In this document: positions 35,304 to 47,149 of the stretch, piece after piece | Layout: each line of letters begins with the position of its first letter | How positions within the stretch are numbered: the first letter of the stretch is position 1 | NCBI GenBank assembly: GCA_030522415.1 | Contig: CM060124.1 | Span: 24,859,454-24,923,453 of the forward strand | DNA length: 64,000 nt | Direction of reading: 5' to 3' | Source of the DNA: Channallabes apus | Taxonomy: Eukaryota > Chordata > Actinopteri > Siluriformes > Clariidae | Notes under the pieces: model-generated | Told to the model about the DNA's origin: nothing | What the model saw: only the letters and a program-made list of their open reading frames with translations | Databases searched by the model: none | Position numbers and translations under genes: made by a program

Positions 35304-35665
35304 TCTGGTGGCAAACATTAATAGTGATAAAAAATATATTTTTATTATTATTGAAAGATTTATTTTCCTTTTGAGATTTCAAGATTATATTTTCATAGGC
35401 ATTTTTTTCCTCCTACTGTGTGGCACTGGTTTGAAAATTGCTGCAATAAAGTGTTTAATGGGCTTTTGGCATGTCAGCGGTCATGGACAGTTGTCATGCC
35501 AACAGAAGAGATAGTGGGAACAGAAAAATGAAGGAGGGATGGCAAAGGAGTATGTAGGCACAAAATCATAGCGCTTCTTTATTTCAAATATGTGGTATTT
35601 TACTTCAAACTTGAGACTGCATATTAGGCAGTTTGTTATGTCTGATCAGTGAATATGCATGGTTT

Positions 35666-35666
<1 letters not shown>

Positions 35667-35747
<81 letters not shown>

Positions 35748-35748
35748 A
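35667..35748. repeat. (ATCT)n microsatellite
   Basis: About 20 uninterrupted tetranucleotide units. Confidence 0.97.
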
Positions 35749-36298
35749 ACACATGTGGAGTTATGTACTTAACAAAAAAAGGTGAAATAACTGAATACAT
35801 GTTTTATATTCTAGTTTCTTCAATGTGTTTTCTTTATTTTCATGACCATTTACATTGGTAGATTTTCACTGAAGGCATCAAAACTATGAATGAACACATG
35901 AGCAGTTATGTACTTAACAAATAAAGGTCTCCACAGTCACCGGACCTGAACCCAATCGAGATGGTTTGGGGTGAGCTGGACCGCAGAGTGAAGGCAAAGG
36001 GGCCAACACGTGCTAAACACCTCTGGGAAACCATTTCAGGTGACAACCTCTTGAAGCTCATCGAGAGAATGCTAAGAGTGTGCAAAGCAGTAATCAGAGC
36101 AAAGGGTGGCTATTTTGAAGAAGCTAGAATATAAAACATGTTTTCAGTTTCACCTTTTTTTGTTAAGTACATAACTCCATAAAAATGTGTTTATTCATAG
36201 TTTTGATGCCTTCAGTGAAAATCTGCCAATGTAAATGGTCATGAAAATAAAGAAAACACACTGAATGAGTGAAGGTGTGTCCAAACTTTTGGTCTGTG
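35749..36298 (+). mobile_element. Deleted Tc1-like element with transposase C-terminus
   Basis: Inverted ends of about 140 bp (CTTCAATGTGTTTTCTTTAT near 35818; GTCCAAACTTTTGGTCTGTG at 36277) enclose only the last part of the transposase: SPDLNPIEMVWGELDRRVKA, with the DDE glutamate, to FEEARI and a stop near 36134. The first two catalytic Asp are gone. A second left-end segment at 35749-35816 suggests a recombined or nested end. Confidence 0.75.
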
Positions 36299-36317
36299 CT
36301 CTCTCTCTCTCTCTCTA

Positions 36318-36390
<73 letters not shown>
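36299..36390. repeat. (CT)n(AT)n microsatellite
   Basis: CT repeats pass into about 34 AT units, at the junction of two Tc1-type elements. Confidence 0.95.
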
Positions 36391-36392
<2 letters not shown>

Positions 36393-36998
36393 TATGTATC
36401 AATTTTATTGGAATTCCACGTGAAAGACCAATACAAAGTGGTGTACACGTGAGAAGTGGAAAGAAAATCATACATGATTCCACACCACACAAAATGAGGT
36501 GTGCGTAATTATTCAGCCCCCTGAGTCAATACTTTGTAGAACCACCTTTTGCTGCAATTACAGCTGCCAGTCTTTTAGGGTATGTCTCTACCAGCTTTGC
36601 ACATCTAGAGACTGAAATCCTCACCCATTCTTCTTTGCAAAACAGCTCCAGCTCAGTCAGATTAGATGGACAGTGTTTGTGAACAGCAGTTTTCAGATCT
36701 TGCCACACAGGTGCACCCTATTTAGTCATTAGCACTCATCAGGGAATGTCTATGGGCAACTGACTGCACTCAGACCAAATGGGGCTGAATAATTACGCAC
36801 ACCCCACTTTGCAGTTATTTATTTGTAAAAAATTTTTGGAATCATGTATGATTTCGTTCCACTTCTCACATGTACAGTATACCACTTTGTATTGGTCTTT
36901 CACGTGGAATTCCAATAAAATTGATTAATGTTTGTGGCTGTAATGTGACAAAATGTGGAAAAGTTCAAGGGGGCCGAATACTTTTGCAAGCCACTGTA
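36391..36998. mobile_element. Non-autonomous Tc1-like element with long inverted ends
   Basis: The left arm has TTGGAATTCCACGTGAAAGA and the right arm TCTTTCACGTGGAATTCCAA, exact complements; the arms run for well over 100 bp. The interior carries a piece of transposase on the minus strand (LPSNLTELELFCKEEWVRI-like at 36526-36708). The 3' end at 27115-27338 is the same family. Confidence 0.8.
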
Positions 36999-37817
36999 TA
37001 TATATCAGGGCAATAACCACTGCGAGTCACATTCTCTGTCATGCTACTGTGTATGTGCATTTAAGCTTGCTTTGATTGAACTTACTGATTTGCGTGTGTT
37101 AATGCAAGTACCTACCATGCAACATGTTTATAGTCCTGTGTTCATAGTCTTTGTGTAAAAAAGAAATCTGTCTTGTTTTTTTTCCCTTAGATCAGAGTGA
37201 AAGAGCTCCAAATTAAAATTAACCATCTGCCTCAAATGCCTCACAAATGCTCTGTGATAATCATTCCTGCTGCACCTTCAGGGTCACTCACTTTGCTGCT
37301 GAGTCACTGAATAACTTCCTCATCAAGCACTTGTCACCTGAAAATGTCTAGCCAGATAGCATAATGTATGCACATTAGTCCTGTGAAGTGCAGACCAGCC
37401 TAATAAGTGCATCAGGAAATGTGCTTTAGACAGCATGTCTTAGTGTTACACCTCAGTGATACATTTCCACAGTCACATCCATTTCTCCTAATTTTTTTTT
37501 TCCTTACAAATATACTTCACAAAGTTAAGAGGTAGTTCATGAAAAAAAACTGCCTTAGGGAAAAACAAATGGCTTTACAGTACGGACACTGTAATTGAGA
37601 CAAATTACTTCATACTTCTATAAACCTGTGTACTTCACACTTTACTTTATAGCTGAGGAGATTTATACTTGGGCTATATATAATAAAAATTTTCAACATT
37701 ATATAATTATTTCTTAAGTACCAACAACCCAACAACAACAATAACAACAACAACAACAACAGTCAATTGTTATTTTAAAACACGAAGGTCAGCCATTCCT
37801 GACCAGAAACTGGCCTG
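36999..37817. other. Gene-free sequence
   Basis: No recognised gene or repeat. An (AAC)n tract lies near 37733-37760. Confidence 0.4.
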
Positions 37818-40800
37818 CCCACACTGTAAAAAAAAGTCCTAAATTTACGGGAAATAACTTTCAAATTTTATAGTAGTTTTCCTTTTTTTTAAACTACATA
37901 CAAATCTCTGTAAAATTACAAACATTATTTCAATATTGAAAAATTTACTTTTTTTTTCACATTTGTAAAATACCATATACCGTTATACCATAAATACCAT
38001 ATACCGTTTTTTCTGTTTTTGTAAATTACGTGTAACTTTATGTAAAATGACAATAATAAATTGTAATTAAATACAAAACTCATTAGATAAAGGTTAATGT
38101 CCATACAAAAAAAATTATTGTTTATCTTTGTAATTTTGAGGTAAATCATATTAGTTTTATAATACTTTGATATTTAAGTTCTAAGATGCAAGTTTAGCAT
38201 TTTTTCATTACTTTTTAAAAGATTATTCTTACATTATCACTTACATGTAGGCTATAGTATCTGCTTCATGCCTTAAAAGAATGTGAAGAGAATTTAGGAG
38301 ACTGATACTTATCAAAAATATATATTTTTGTATTACAGTTGTTCTGAAATATCACCATGGCAATCTAGCCATCAGCTTTCTTAATGCATGGCTGAATATT
38401 CTGACACAAGGATAATGTATTTGTTATGTAGCTGTTTTAAAGCATCGCTTTAAGTTACATTTTGATATTTAGCTTGTATTAGGGTATTGTATTTTACAAA
38501 TATTGTCATAGGACACCCTAGGCCGCAGTTCGATGATCGACTTTGTGGTCGTGTCGTCGGACTTGCGGGCACATGTCTTGGACACTCGGGTGAAGAGAGG
38601 GGCAGAGCTGTCAACTGATCACCACCTGGTGGTGAGTTGGCTTCGTTGGCGGGGTAGGATGCTGGTCAGGCCTGGTAGACCCAAACGTATTGTGAGAGGA
38701 GTTTGGGGAGGCCATGGAGAATGACTTCCAGACGGCTTCGAAGAGATTCTGGTCCACCATCCGGCGTCTCAGGAGGGTAAAGCAGTGCACGGTCAACACA
38801 GTGTATAGTGTGGATGGTGCGCTGCTGACCTCGACTCGGGACGTTGTGGGTCGGTGGGGGGAGTACTTCGAAGACCTCCTTAATTCCACCAACATGCCTT
38901 CCGATGAGGAAGCAAAGTCTGGGGACATAGAGGTGGACTCTTCCATCTCTGGGGCCAAGGTCGCCAAGGTGATCAAAAGGCTCCGTGGTGGCGGGGCCCC
39001 GGGGGTGGATGAGATCCGCCCGGAGTTCCTCAAGGCTCTGGATGTTGTAGGGGTGTCATGGTTGACACGTCTCTGCAACATTGCATGGACATCGGGGACA
39101 GTGCCTCTGGACTGGCAAACCGGGGTGGTGGTCCCCCTCTTCAAAAAGGGGGACCAGAGAGTGTGTTCCAACTACAGAGGGATCACACTCCTCAGCCTCC
39201 CCGGGAAAGTCTATTCAAGGATCCTGGAAAGGAGGGTCCGTCGGATAGTCGAACCTCAGATTCAGGAGGAGCAGTGTGGTTTTCGTCCAGGTCGCGGAAC
39301 AGTGGACTAGCTTCACACCCTTAGCAGGGTCCTAGAGGGGGCATGGGAGTTTGCCCAACCAGTCTACATGTGCTTTGTGGACTTGGAGGAGGCATTCGAC
39401 CGTGTCCCTCGGGGAGTCCTGTGGGTGGTATGGGATATCGGATTCCCTGTTAAGGGCTGTCCGGTCCCTGTACAACCGGTGTCGGAGCTTGGTCCGCATT
39501 GCCGGTAGTAAGTAGTATCTGTTTCCGGTGAGAGTAGGACTCCGACAGGGCTGCCCTTTGTCACCGATCCTGTTCATAATTTTTATGGACAGGATTTCTA
39601 GGCGCAGCCAGGGCGTTGAGGGGGTACAGTTTGGTGGGCTCAGGATTGGGTCACTGCTTTTTGCAGATGACGTTGTTCTGTTGGTCTCATCATCCTGCGA
39701 CCTACAGCTCTCACTGGATCGGTTCGAAGCCGAGTGTGAAGCGGCTGGGATGAGAATCAGCACCTCCAAATCTGAGGCCATGGTCCTCAGCTGGAAAAGG
39801 GTGGAGTGCTCTCTCAGGGTTGGGAGTGAGATCCTGCCCCAAGTGGAGGAGTTTAAGTATCTCGGGGTCTTGTTCACGAGTGAGGGTAAAATGGAATGGG
39901 AGATCGACAGGCGGATCGGCGCAGCATCTGCAGTGATGTGGGCTCTGTATCGGTCCGTCGTGGTGAAGAAGGAGCTGAGCCAAAAGGCAAAGCTCTCAAT
40001 TTACTGGTCGATCTACGTTCCTACCCTCACCTATGGTCATGAGCTGTGGGTAGTGACCGAAAGAACAAGATCGCGAATACAAGCGGCCGAAATGAGTTTC
40101 CTCCGCAGGGTGTCTGGGCTCTCCCTTAGAGATAGGGTGAGAAGCTCGGTCATCCGGGAGGGGCTCAGAGTAGAGCCGCTGCTCCTCCGCATCGATAGGA
40201 GCCAGATGAGGTGGCTTGGGCATCTATTTAGGATTCCCCCTGGACGCCTCCCTTGTGAGGTGTTCCGGACACGCCCCACCAGAAATAGACCCCGGGGAAG
40301 ACCCAGGACATGCTGGAGGAACTATGTCTCTCGGCTGGCCTGGGAACGCCTTGGGATCCCCCCGGAAGAGCTGGAAGAAGTGGCCAGGGAGAGGGAAGTC
40401 TGGGCATCCCTGCTGAAGCTGCTGCCCCCGCGACCCGATCTCGGATAAGTGGAAGAAAATGGATGGATGGATGGAAATATTGTCATCTTGAGTTTGTTAA
40501 AATTGTTAAATATCAGGGTTTTTGTGTTATTGCTTTATTTGAAGGTGCTTTATCTTCAATTTAGGAACAATCTGTAAATAACAGTGTTTCCCTGCTAAAA
40601 GTCTAATGCTTTTGCTTTATTGCTTTATAATTAAGGTGTTTGATTGCAATAATGTTGGATAACTGTAAAATAAAAACATTTTGCTGTAACACGTCTAGTG
40701 CTATTTTAATGAATGTGTTAAATCGTATAAATTTTGGGAAAAATCTGTAAAATAATGGTGTTTCACTGCTAAACATATAGTGATGTTGCGTTATTGAAGG

Positions 40801-41085
40801 TCTTCAATCATATAAATTTATCAAAAATCTGTAAAATAATGGTGTTTCACTCCTAAACTTCTACTGCTGATCATTTAATGAAGGTGTTTAATCGTATAAA
40901 TTTAGGTAAAATCTGTAAAATAACGGCGTTTCTCTGTAAAAGATAAAATAACAATTTCTGTAAATTTTATGTTTTTGAGCATAATATGAACTAGAGTATT
41001 TTATGTTAATTACCTTAATTTTACGTTTTTTGTTTGGCAGCCATTGCGTTTCTTTACGCTTTTTTTTTTTTTTTACAGTGTAGGG
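37818..41085. mobile_element. Non-autonomous DNA element with subterminal repeats, split by a LINE
   Basis: Ends are ACACTGTAAAAAAAAGT at the left and a T-run followed by ACAGTGTA at the right. Right of the LINE, CTGTAAAATAA-GGTGTTTC-type units recur at 40575, 40664, 40749, 40829 and 40915, a loose tandem repeat of about 80-90 bp. Without the inserted LINE the element would be about 1.3 kb. No transposase frame. Confidence 0.6.
38510..40474 (+). mobile_element. 5'-truncated non-LTR LINE with 12-bp target-site duplication
   Basis: Frames in order: end of an endonuclease domain (MIDFVVVSSDLRAHVL, STDHHLVVSWLRW), reverse transcriptase fingers/palm (GAPGVDEIRPEFLK, NYRGITLLSLPGKVYSRILE, QCGFRPGRGTVD), catalytic LLFADDVVLL (about 39657-39686), and a C-terminal part with RWLGHLFRIPPGR and SRLAWERLGIPPEELEEVA. 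The stop is at about 40446. A premature stop at 39308 and frame changes before 39528 make it inactive. The tail is a short ATGG repeat. AAATATTGTCAT occurs at 38498-38509 and 40475-40486, a clean target duplication. Probably I/RTE-like; clade uncertain. Confidence 0.88.
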
Positions 41086-41107
41086 TTATTCAACTATTCA
41101 ACTATAT

Positions 41108-41849
41108 CTCTAAAGCCTCGTTTACACTGCAGGTCTCGATGCCCAATTCTGATTTGTTGCCTATATCAGATTTTTTTGACCGTCTGTTTACACGTTCTTT
41201 TAACTATGACTCATATCCGATACATGCGTTTACACTTGCCATACCATCTGAAACATCGCGTATACTTTGAAAGGGAGGTTCTTGCGCTACAAACTAGCCA
41301 ATATAGACGAAGGTGAAATATGCTTAACGCTAGCTTTGCGATATATGCAATGTTTGCATCACCATGGTTTTAAAACGGAGGAGGAGAAAAAAAACACCAT
41401 AATTGCAGCCTGCGCATATGCTTCATTCACCAAATACTGATTTCTTAATGTTGTTTATTCCAAATAAGCATTAACACAACGTGGTGTGTGTGGGGGGTGG
41501 GGGGGTGGGGAGGGGGATCTTTTCCCTTTCCATGTCACCTGCGATGTTATCATTCCACATGCGCTTCCACCGGAGAATAACATTACGTCATTAAACCGCG
41601 AAGAAGCCGCTGTTTTGATGACGTACAGAACACAACGACTCAATCACATTAGCACGTGTCTGATTTATATCTGATTTATTTCCACATATGAAGGAGGTCT
41701 GAAACTGATCTCGAAATATCGGAATGCATGCGTTTACATCCTGTTTGTCATCCTGTTTACATGGACATAGAACATATCCGATATGCGTCACATATGAGCA
41801 AAAAATCTGAATTGGGTCACATTTAACTGACAATATAAACATAGCCTAA
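41108..41849. mobile_element. Non-autonomous DNA element with about 55-bp diverged inverted ends
   Basis: The left end (AAAGCCTCGTTTACACTGCA, CCCAATTCTGATTTG) aligns with the reverse complement of the right end (TAGGCTATGTTTATATTGTC, CCCAATTCAGATTTT). The interior contains repeated 'TATCCGAT' and 'GTTTACA' words. No open frame of interest. Confidence 0.6.
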
Positions 41850-42080
41850 GACATCAGAGAACAGCTATCTGCATCAGTCGAGTCCAAGACCATCTTCATG
41901 GTCAAGTGGAACCGTCCCCAATCACCACATGCATCCCAAGTAGACCACACAGGGCCTCTATTTGACAAGATCTTCAACAGAAGCGAGGCGCCAGGATGAG
42001 TCAGGCATGTCCAGAGGGCAGAGGGGGTCTGGATCACTCGTAGGTCACGAGCATGTGTAGCTCGACAGAGAGAGAGAAAA
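41850..42080 (-). repeat. Repeat family A, partial copy
   Basis: On the minus strand it aligns with 54344-54560: GAGCTACACATG start, GTGATCCAGACCCCCTCTGC and CTTGGACTCGACTGATG. It is bounded by the (GATA)n tract on the right. Confidence 0.6.
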
Positions 42081-42088
42081 CAAGGGAG

Positions 42089-42091
42089 AAC

Positions 42092-42131
<40 letters not shown>

Positions 42132-42162
42132 GTAGATAGATAGATAGATAGATAGATGGATA
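42089..42162. repeat. (GATA)n microsatellite
   Basis: About 18 tetranucleotide units with one GGTA interruption. Confidence 0.96.
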
Positions 42163-42169
42163 GCACTGT

Positions 42170-43503
42170 GGCCTCTTGCCTTCATGATTGAGGATTTGAT
42201 TCCCACCTTGATCTTTCATTCTCAATTCATTGTGAAATGGCTATTTTCACCACAATAGAAGCATATTCCTTCTAACTGTTATCATTTCTTTTTTCTCCTG
42301 TTTTTACAAGTCTGATTTTCATACTTTTTTCCTTCTGACACTTTCACTGCTCTGAGTTAAATTGGCTCAGACTAGATTCTGGGCATCAAAAAAAAAAACA
42401 AGGTCAAATGGGAACGGATCAAAATACAGTTCAAGATATTCCTTGGCAGAACAATTTTTAGTGCTATTTAATTCCACCCACTTTTTTCCTGTGAGCATGC
42501 AAAACATTTGAACATAATCTGGAGTGAGAGCCTTACTTATCACTCAAGCAATCACTCATCTACACATTTTCTTGAAGTGGGATGATCAAAAACTTCTTAA
42601 GTCGCCTTCTTAAACTTTGAGAAATTCTAATAGACTATTGTTAAAAATACTGTGAATTATCTTGTACTGGTTTTGTTACATATTTATTTAAGATTAGCAT
42701 TTCGTAGAAAGCTAAGTATGCTGGAATAGAAGCTCATGGATGCTTGCTCTAAGCTGCCGATGCTATTACCAGCAGGTGTAAAAATTCATGCAGCTAAAAT
42801 ATCCATGTGTCGGATTAACATGCTTTTATGAAGAGTGGCTGTGTACCTGCTGTTAGAGCAAGGTTCTTTTTCACCCCTCCATGCTAACTTTGTTCCTTAC
42901 TTACTAAGAGCACAAATATATATCATTGCTGGCATGAAAAGAAAATTTTTTTTTTATTTATAAAAATGACAAATATAAAATGAAAGAAATTTGATATTTT
43001 TGTCTATATTTCACAGTGTTCATGCTATGAATACTTTTCATCATTTACTAATTTCAGTAAAGCCAAGAACAATGTGCATAATGAAATGGCGATGCATAGA
43101 TATGGAGGGAAGCGTAACAGCAAACCCTGGGTTTAAATCTACTGAACTGAAGCCATGCTCAATGCAAGATCGCATTGAGCATGGCTGTCATGTTGCATGT
43201 TCCCAAATCACTTTGTATTTTTATTGTCTATACATAAGTTATTTCTTATTTTTGTTTGGGATACAGTTTGCTTTATCCCAAATCTCCTGAAAATTCTGAT
43301 TTGAGTGAGAGACAGTGCATGTACTTACTGAGTTGTCTCTCTTTTTGTTAAGTGAAACGATCACTGGTTACATGGGCGGGGCTGTAAACATGGTCTGTCG
43401 CTCTCTTCCCCATTAGTCCAGTTGTGTGTCCGGCAGTGCTATGGCAATGTTATCAAAAGAAGTGACAAATGGCACTTCACCACATTGTACAGTAAAGGGT
43501 ACC
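42170..43503. other. Gene-free stretch with one perfect hairpin
   Basis: No recognised gene. A 14-bp perfect inverted repeat with 6-base loop lies at 43152-43185. The open frame at 42991-43290 crosses it and has no family signature. Confidence 0.4.
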
Positions 43504-43600
43504 CCTGCCTAATATCACATCACATCACATCACATTACATTACATTACATTACATTACATTACATCACGATACAATACAATACAATACAATACAATACAA
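43504..43600. repeat. (ATCAC)n(ATTAC)n(AATAC)n pentanucleotide tract
   Basis: Three related pentamer repeats succeed one another, suggesting stepwise spread of point changes in one array. Confidence 0.9.
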
Positions 43601-43940
43601 TGCACATATTTGTTATGTTAAATTTTCTGCATATACCCAAAGTGGTTTAGCATAATCAGTCAGAAGTTTGGACTTCACACATTTTAATTACATGGTCTTT
43701 CCTAATTTTAAATTTCTTTCTATATTGTAAAACAATCCTGAAGGCATACAAAATATACAATAATCTCCTTTGAACTGTTGATATTGAGATGTCTCCCACT
43801 TATGCTCCCATTTAGGACTGTTTAGGACTACAGGGTGTATTATTTGTCACTACACTATTGTATGCTGCAGTTTAACAAGGACTAAAACTCTCTTTTAGCT
43901 AGTGGTAGTCCCCTTGTAGCACTAGCAGACAGAAATCACC

Positions 43941-44013
43941 TCTATTTTATTATAGCTGACAAGTGGCGAGGCAGGGGAAGTGCCTCACCACTTGTCAACT
44001 AAAATAAAATAGA
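43941..44013. mobile_element. Compact hairpin (33-bp arms), probably a MITE remnant
   Basis: Arms 43941-43973 and 43981-44013 pair at 30 of 33 positions, with a 7-base loop. The inner stem includes TGACAAGTGG-GAGGCA. The size also fits a small-RNA hairpin, but there is no support for transcription. Confidence 0.6.
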
Positions 44014-44040
44014 CGACTGCCTAGAGTTTCTATTGCCCAG

Positions 44041-44092
44041 AACCCCCCCCCCCCCCCCCCCAACACTGACACACACACACACACACACACAT
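44041..44092. repeat. C-run and (CA)n tract
   Basis: A homopolymer of about 18 C followed shortly by about 11 CA units. Confidence 0.9.
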
Positions 44093-44799
44093 ACACACTT
44101 TCTCTCTCCCATTGACTCACTACGCAGACTGAAATAAAAAGTACTGTTAACATTTTTTATCTATTCATTACTCTGACAAAGGTGTTTGGGAAAGCTTAGT
44201 TTAGACTAAAGTTAGTTCTTTTCATACTAAGATCATTTTATCCTTGGGCCAGTTCACGTCAGTGTATTAAACATGGGGAAAAGTTAAACTTTTATTGCTC
44301 CCATCTTTCTCTGTCATTGTTGTCACATCAGGTCAACATGATTTTACTCATCTGTGTGCACCACATCTAACTCTCCTCTTTTTCTCTCTCTCTCTCTCTG
44401 TTAGCCTCAGAATGCCCGCTGGCCTGAATTTAACCATGACATATTTAAACAGTTTCTAAATTCCTGAGTTTGGCCAAAAGGCCAAAGGGCTTTTTTTATT
44501 TAGCACACCCCTCTGAATCATGGTCAGTCATAAAACAGGCATCAGGGTCCAAAAGTCTGAACTGTTAAATAGAACTGTTATTAATGAGTTACTAAAAGCA
44601 AATGCAAAATTTTATTCAACTGATTGACATTTTTTCCCCTTCTTTTTTAAAGATGTTACTTAAAGCTAAGTTAAACCAATTGCTTAATTGAAAAAAAAAA
44701 ATCTTTCAATAAAAAGACAAAACCTGTTCTGGAAGAATTTCTCATAAAACAGGTCTGGTTAAGTGTTCTCATAAAACATTCATTCATAAAACATTCATT

Positions 44800-45163
44800 C
44801 ATTCATTTTAATCATCGCTTAATCCTGTGTTCAGGGTCGCGGGGGACCGGGAGCCTATCCCAGGAGACTTCGGGCACTAGGCGGGGTACAACCTGGACAG
44901 GGTGCCAATCCATCGCAGGGCACACACACACACACACACACAATCACACACTACGGGCAATTTAGGAACGCCAATTAGCCTAACCTGCATATCTTTTGGA
45001 GTGTGGGAGGAAACCGGAGTACCCGGAGGAAACCCACCAAACACGGGGAGAACCTGCAAACTCCATGCACACAGAGACGGGAATCGAGCCTGGCCGGGGA
45101 ATCGAACCCAGACCCTGGAGGTGCAAGGCGACAGTGCTAACCACTACACCACCGTGCCGCCTC
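44800..45163 (-). mobile_element. SINE family B, copy 5
   Basis: Full-length layout as in the copy at 28545, with GGGTTCGATTCCC B box and GGCGGCACGGTGGTGTAGTG head at the right end. ATTCATTCATT repeats lie at its left end. Confidence 0.82.
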
Positions 45164-45494
45164 TCATAAAACAGATGAGAACTAAAGAAAAGACAAAATA
45201 AAAAGACAAAAATGCATATTGTAAGTCTCTAATTCATGTAATACTTACAATAAGAGTCGAAACTGGTCTGCTATCTGTATGAAATGAAAGGTCATTAAAC
45301 TTTTATATCACCAGTGCTTGTTTTTACAAATATGCATTTTAAGGGTGAAAAATTGTAAACCAAAATATTCAGCCTGTACACATTTTTGATGACATGGGGT
45401 TATACTGTTGGGTATGTAATGGTAATAAACATGAGTGAAACCTGCTGGAATGTAGTGGTGACTAAGATGAGGCTTGTATAAACTGTTTATAAAA

Positions 45495-45795
45495 ACATAT
45501 TTTATATTCTAGTTTCTTCAAAATAGCCACCCTTTGCTCTGATTACTGCTTTGCACACTCTTGGCATTCTCTCGATGAGATTCAAGAGGTTGTCACCTGA
45601 AATGGCTTCCAAGAGGTTTTTAGCACTTGTTGGCCCCTTTGCCTTCACTCTGAGGTCCAGCATCTCGATTGGGTTCAGGTCAGGTGACTGTGGAGACCTT
45701 TTTTTGTTAAGTACATAACTCCACATGTGTTCATTCATAGTTTTGATGCCTTCAGTGAGAATCTACCAATGTAAATGGTCATGAAAATAAAGAAC
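45495..45795 (-). mobile_element. Tc1-like transposon 3' fragment
   Basis: The minus strand reads SPQSPDLNPIEMLDLRVKAK and ends FEETRI, the same C-terminus as at 35749-36298, with the terminal repeat at 45740-45795. Confidence 0.75.
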
Positions 45796-46571
45796 GAGTC
45801 AGACGAGTCACGATTCGAAGTTCTTGTTGGAAATGTGGGACGCCATGTCATCGGACCAAAGAGGACAAGGACAACCCAAGTTTTTATCAACGCTCAGTTC
45901 AGAAGCCTGCATCTCTGATGGTATGGGGTTGCATGAGTGCGTGTGGCATGGGCAGCTTGCATGTCTGGAAAGGCACCATCAATGCAGAAAAATATATTCA
46001 GGTTCTAGAACAACATCTAGTCATCTCTTTCAGGGAAGACCCTGCATTTTTCAACAAGATAATGCCAGACCACATTCTGCATCAATCACAACATCATGGC
46101 TGCATAGGAGAAGGATCCGGGTACTGAAATGGCCAGTCTGCAGTCCAGATCTTTCCCCTATAGAGAACATTTGGCGCATCATAAAGAGGAAGGTGCGACA
46201 AAGAAGGCCCAAGACGATTGAACAGTTAGAGGCCTGTATTAGACAAGAATGGGAGAGCATTCCTATTTCTAAACTTGAGAAACTGGTCTCCTCGGTCCCC
46301 AGACATCTGTTGAGTGTTGTAAGAAGAAGGGGAGATGCCACACAGTGGTGAAAATGGCCTTGTCTCAACTTTTTTGGGATTTGTTCACACCGTGAAATTT
46401 GGAATCAACATATTTTTCCTTTAAAATGATACATTTTCTCGGATTAAACTTTTGATCTGTCATCTATGTTCTATTCTGAATAAAATATTGACATTTGCCA
46501 TCTCCACATCATTGCATTCAGTTTTTATTCACAATTTGTTTAGTGTCCCAACTTTTTTGGAATCCGGTTTG
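45796..46571 (+). mobile_element. Tc1-like transposon, 5'-truncated, different family
   Basis: Fragments of the core (ESRFEVLVGNVGRH-like near 45800; MVWGCMSACGMGSLHVWKGT at 45918) and QQDNARPHSASITTSWLHRR to KWPVCSPDLSPIENIWRIIK give the second Asp and the Glu of the DDE triad, with a stop near 46349. Frame changes break it. The right end AACTTTTTTGGAATCCGGTT is the typical terminus. Confidence 0.78.
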
Positions 46572-47149
46572 TATATATAACAGTGGCATTACGCATTCAG
46601 GCATTGTAGCAATTTTCATACACACACCCATTATGAGTTGCATGGGCAGGTATGCCCTGTTCCCTCATTACGCCATGGCTAATTACTTGTATAATTTGCC
46701 TTGAGGTGGTTATGAGTGTTACAAGTGCATTTACCCCAAAATGGACAATTTTCAGTGTTGTACTGCCAACAATAATAATTTTTAATTATTCATATTTCTT
46801 TATTGAAGTATGATTATTGAGGGTTGATACAAAAATTGGCTAAGCTTCTAAAAGCATATGACCTGTAAAAATAGTTGTTTAAATTAAAGCATTTTGTGAA
46901 AAATTAAGAAATGCACAATTCAGCATTTTCGATTAATAAACTTTTTCAGGTTTATGCCTTTCCTTGTGAAATATAAATTGGCCAAGTTTCATCTGAATGA
47001 CAATTGATAGAAAAAAAAAAGTTATGGACACCACATGAAAGGGCATGAAATTGTATTTAACAAATGTTTTTCTTTTTATCTGATAAAAATATAAATGTGT
47101 ATTCATATTCACAAAAAATGGATCGGGAGATAGGAATAATTACGTATTA
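46572..47149. other. Gene-free AT-rich sequence
   Basis: No recognised gene or repeat. Confidence 0.4.

Noticed and set aside
35649..35861. Frame of repeated YLSI
   Set aside because: Translation of the (ATCT)n microsatellite; the same holds for 41846-42225 on the minus strand with (GATA)n.
39332..39877. 181-codon minus-strand frame
   Set aside because: Shadow frame opposite the LINE reverse transcriptase, which has the conserved FADD motif on the + strand.
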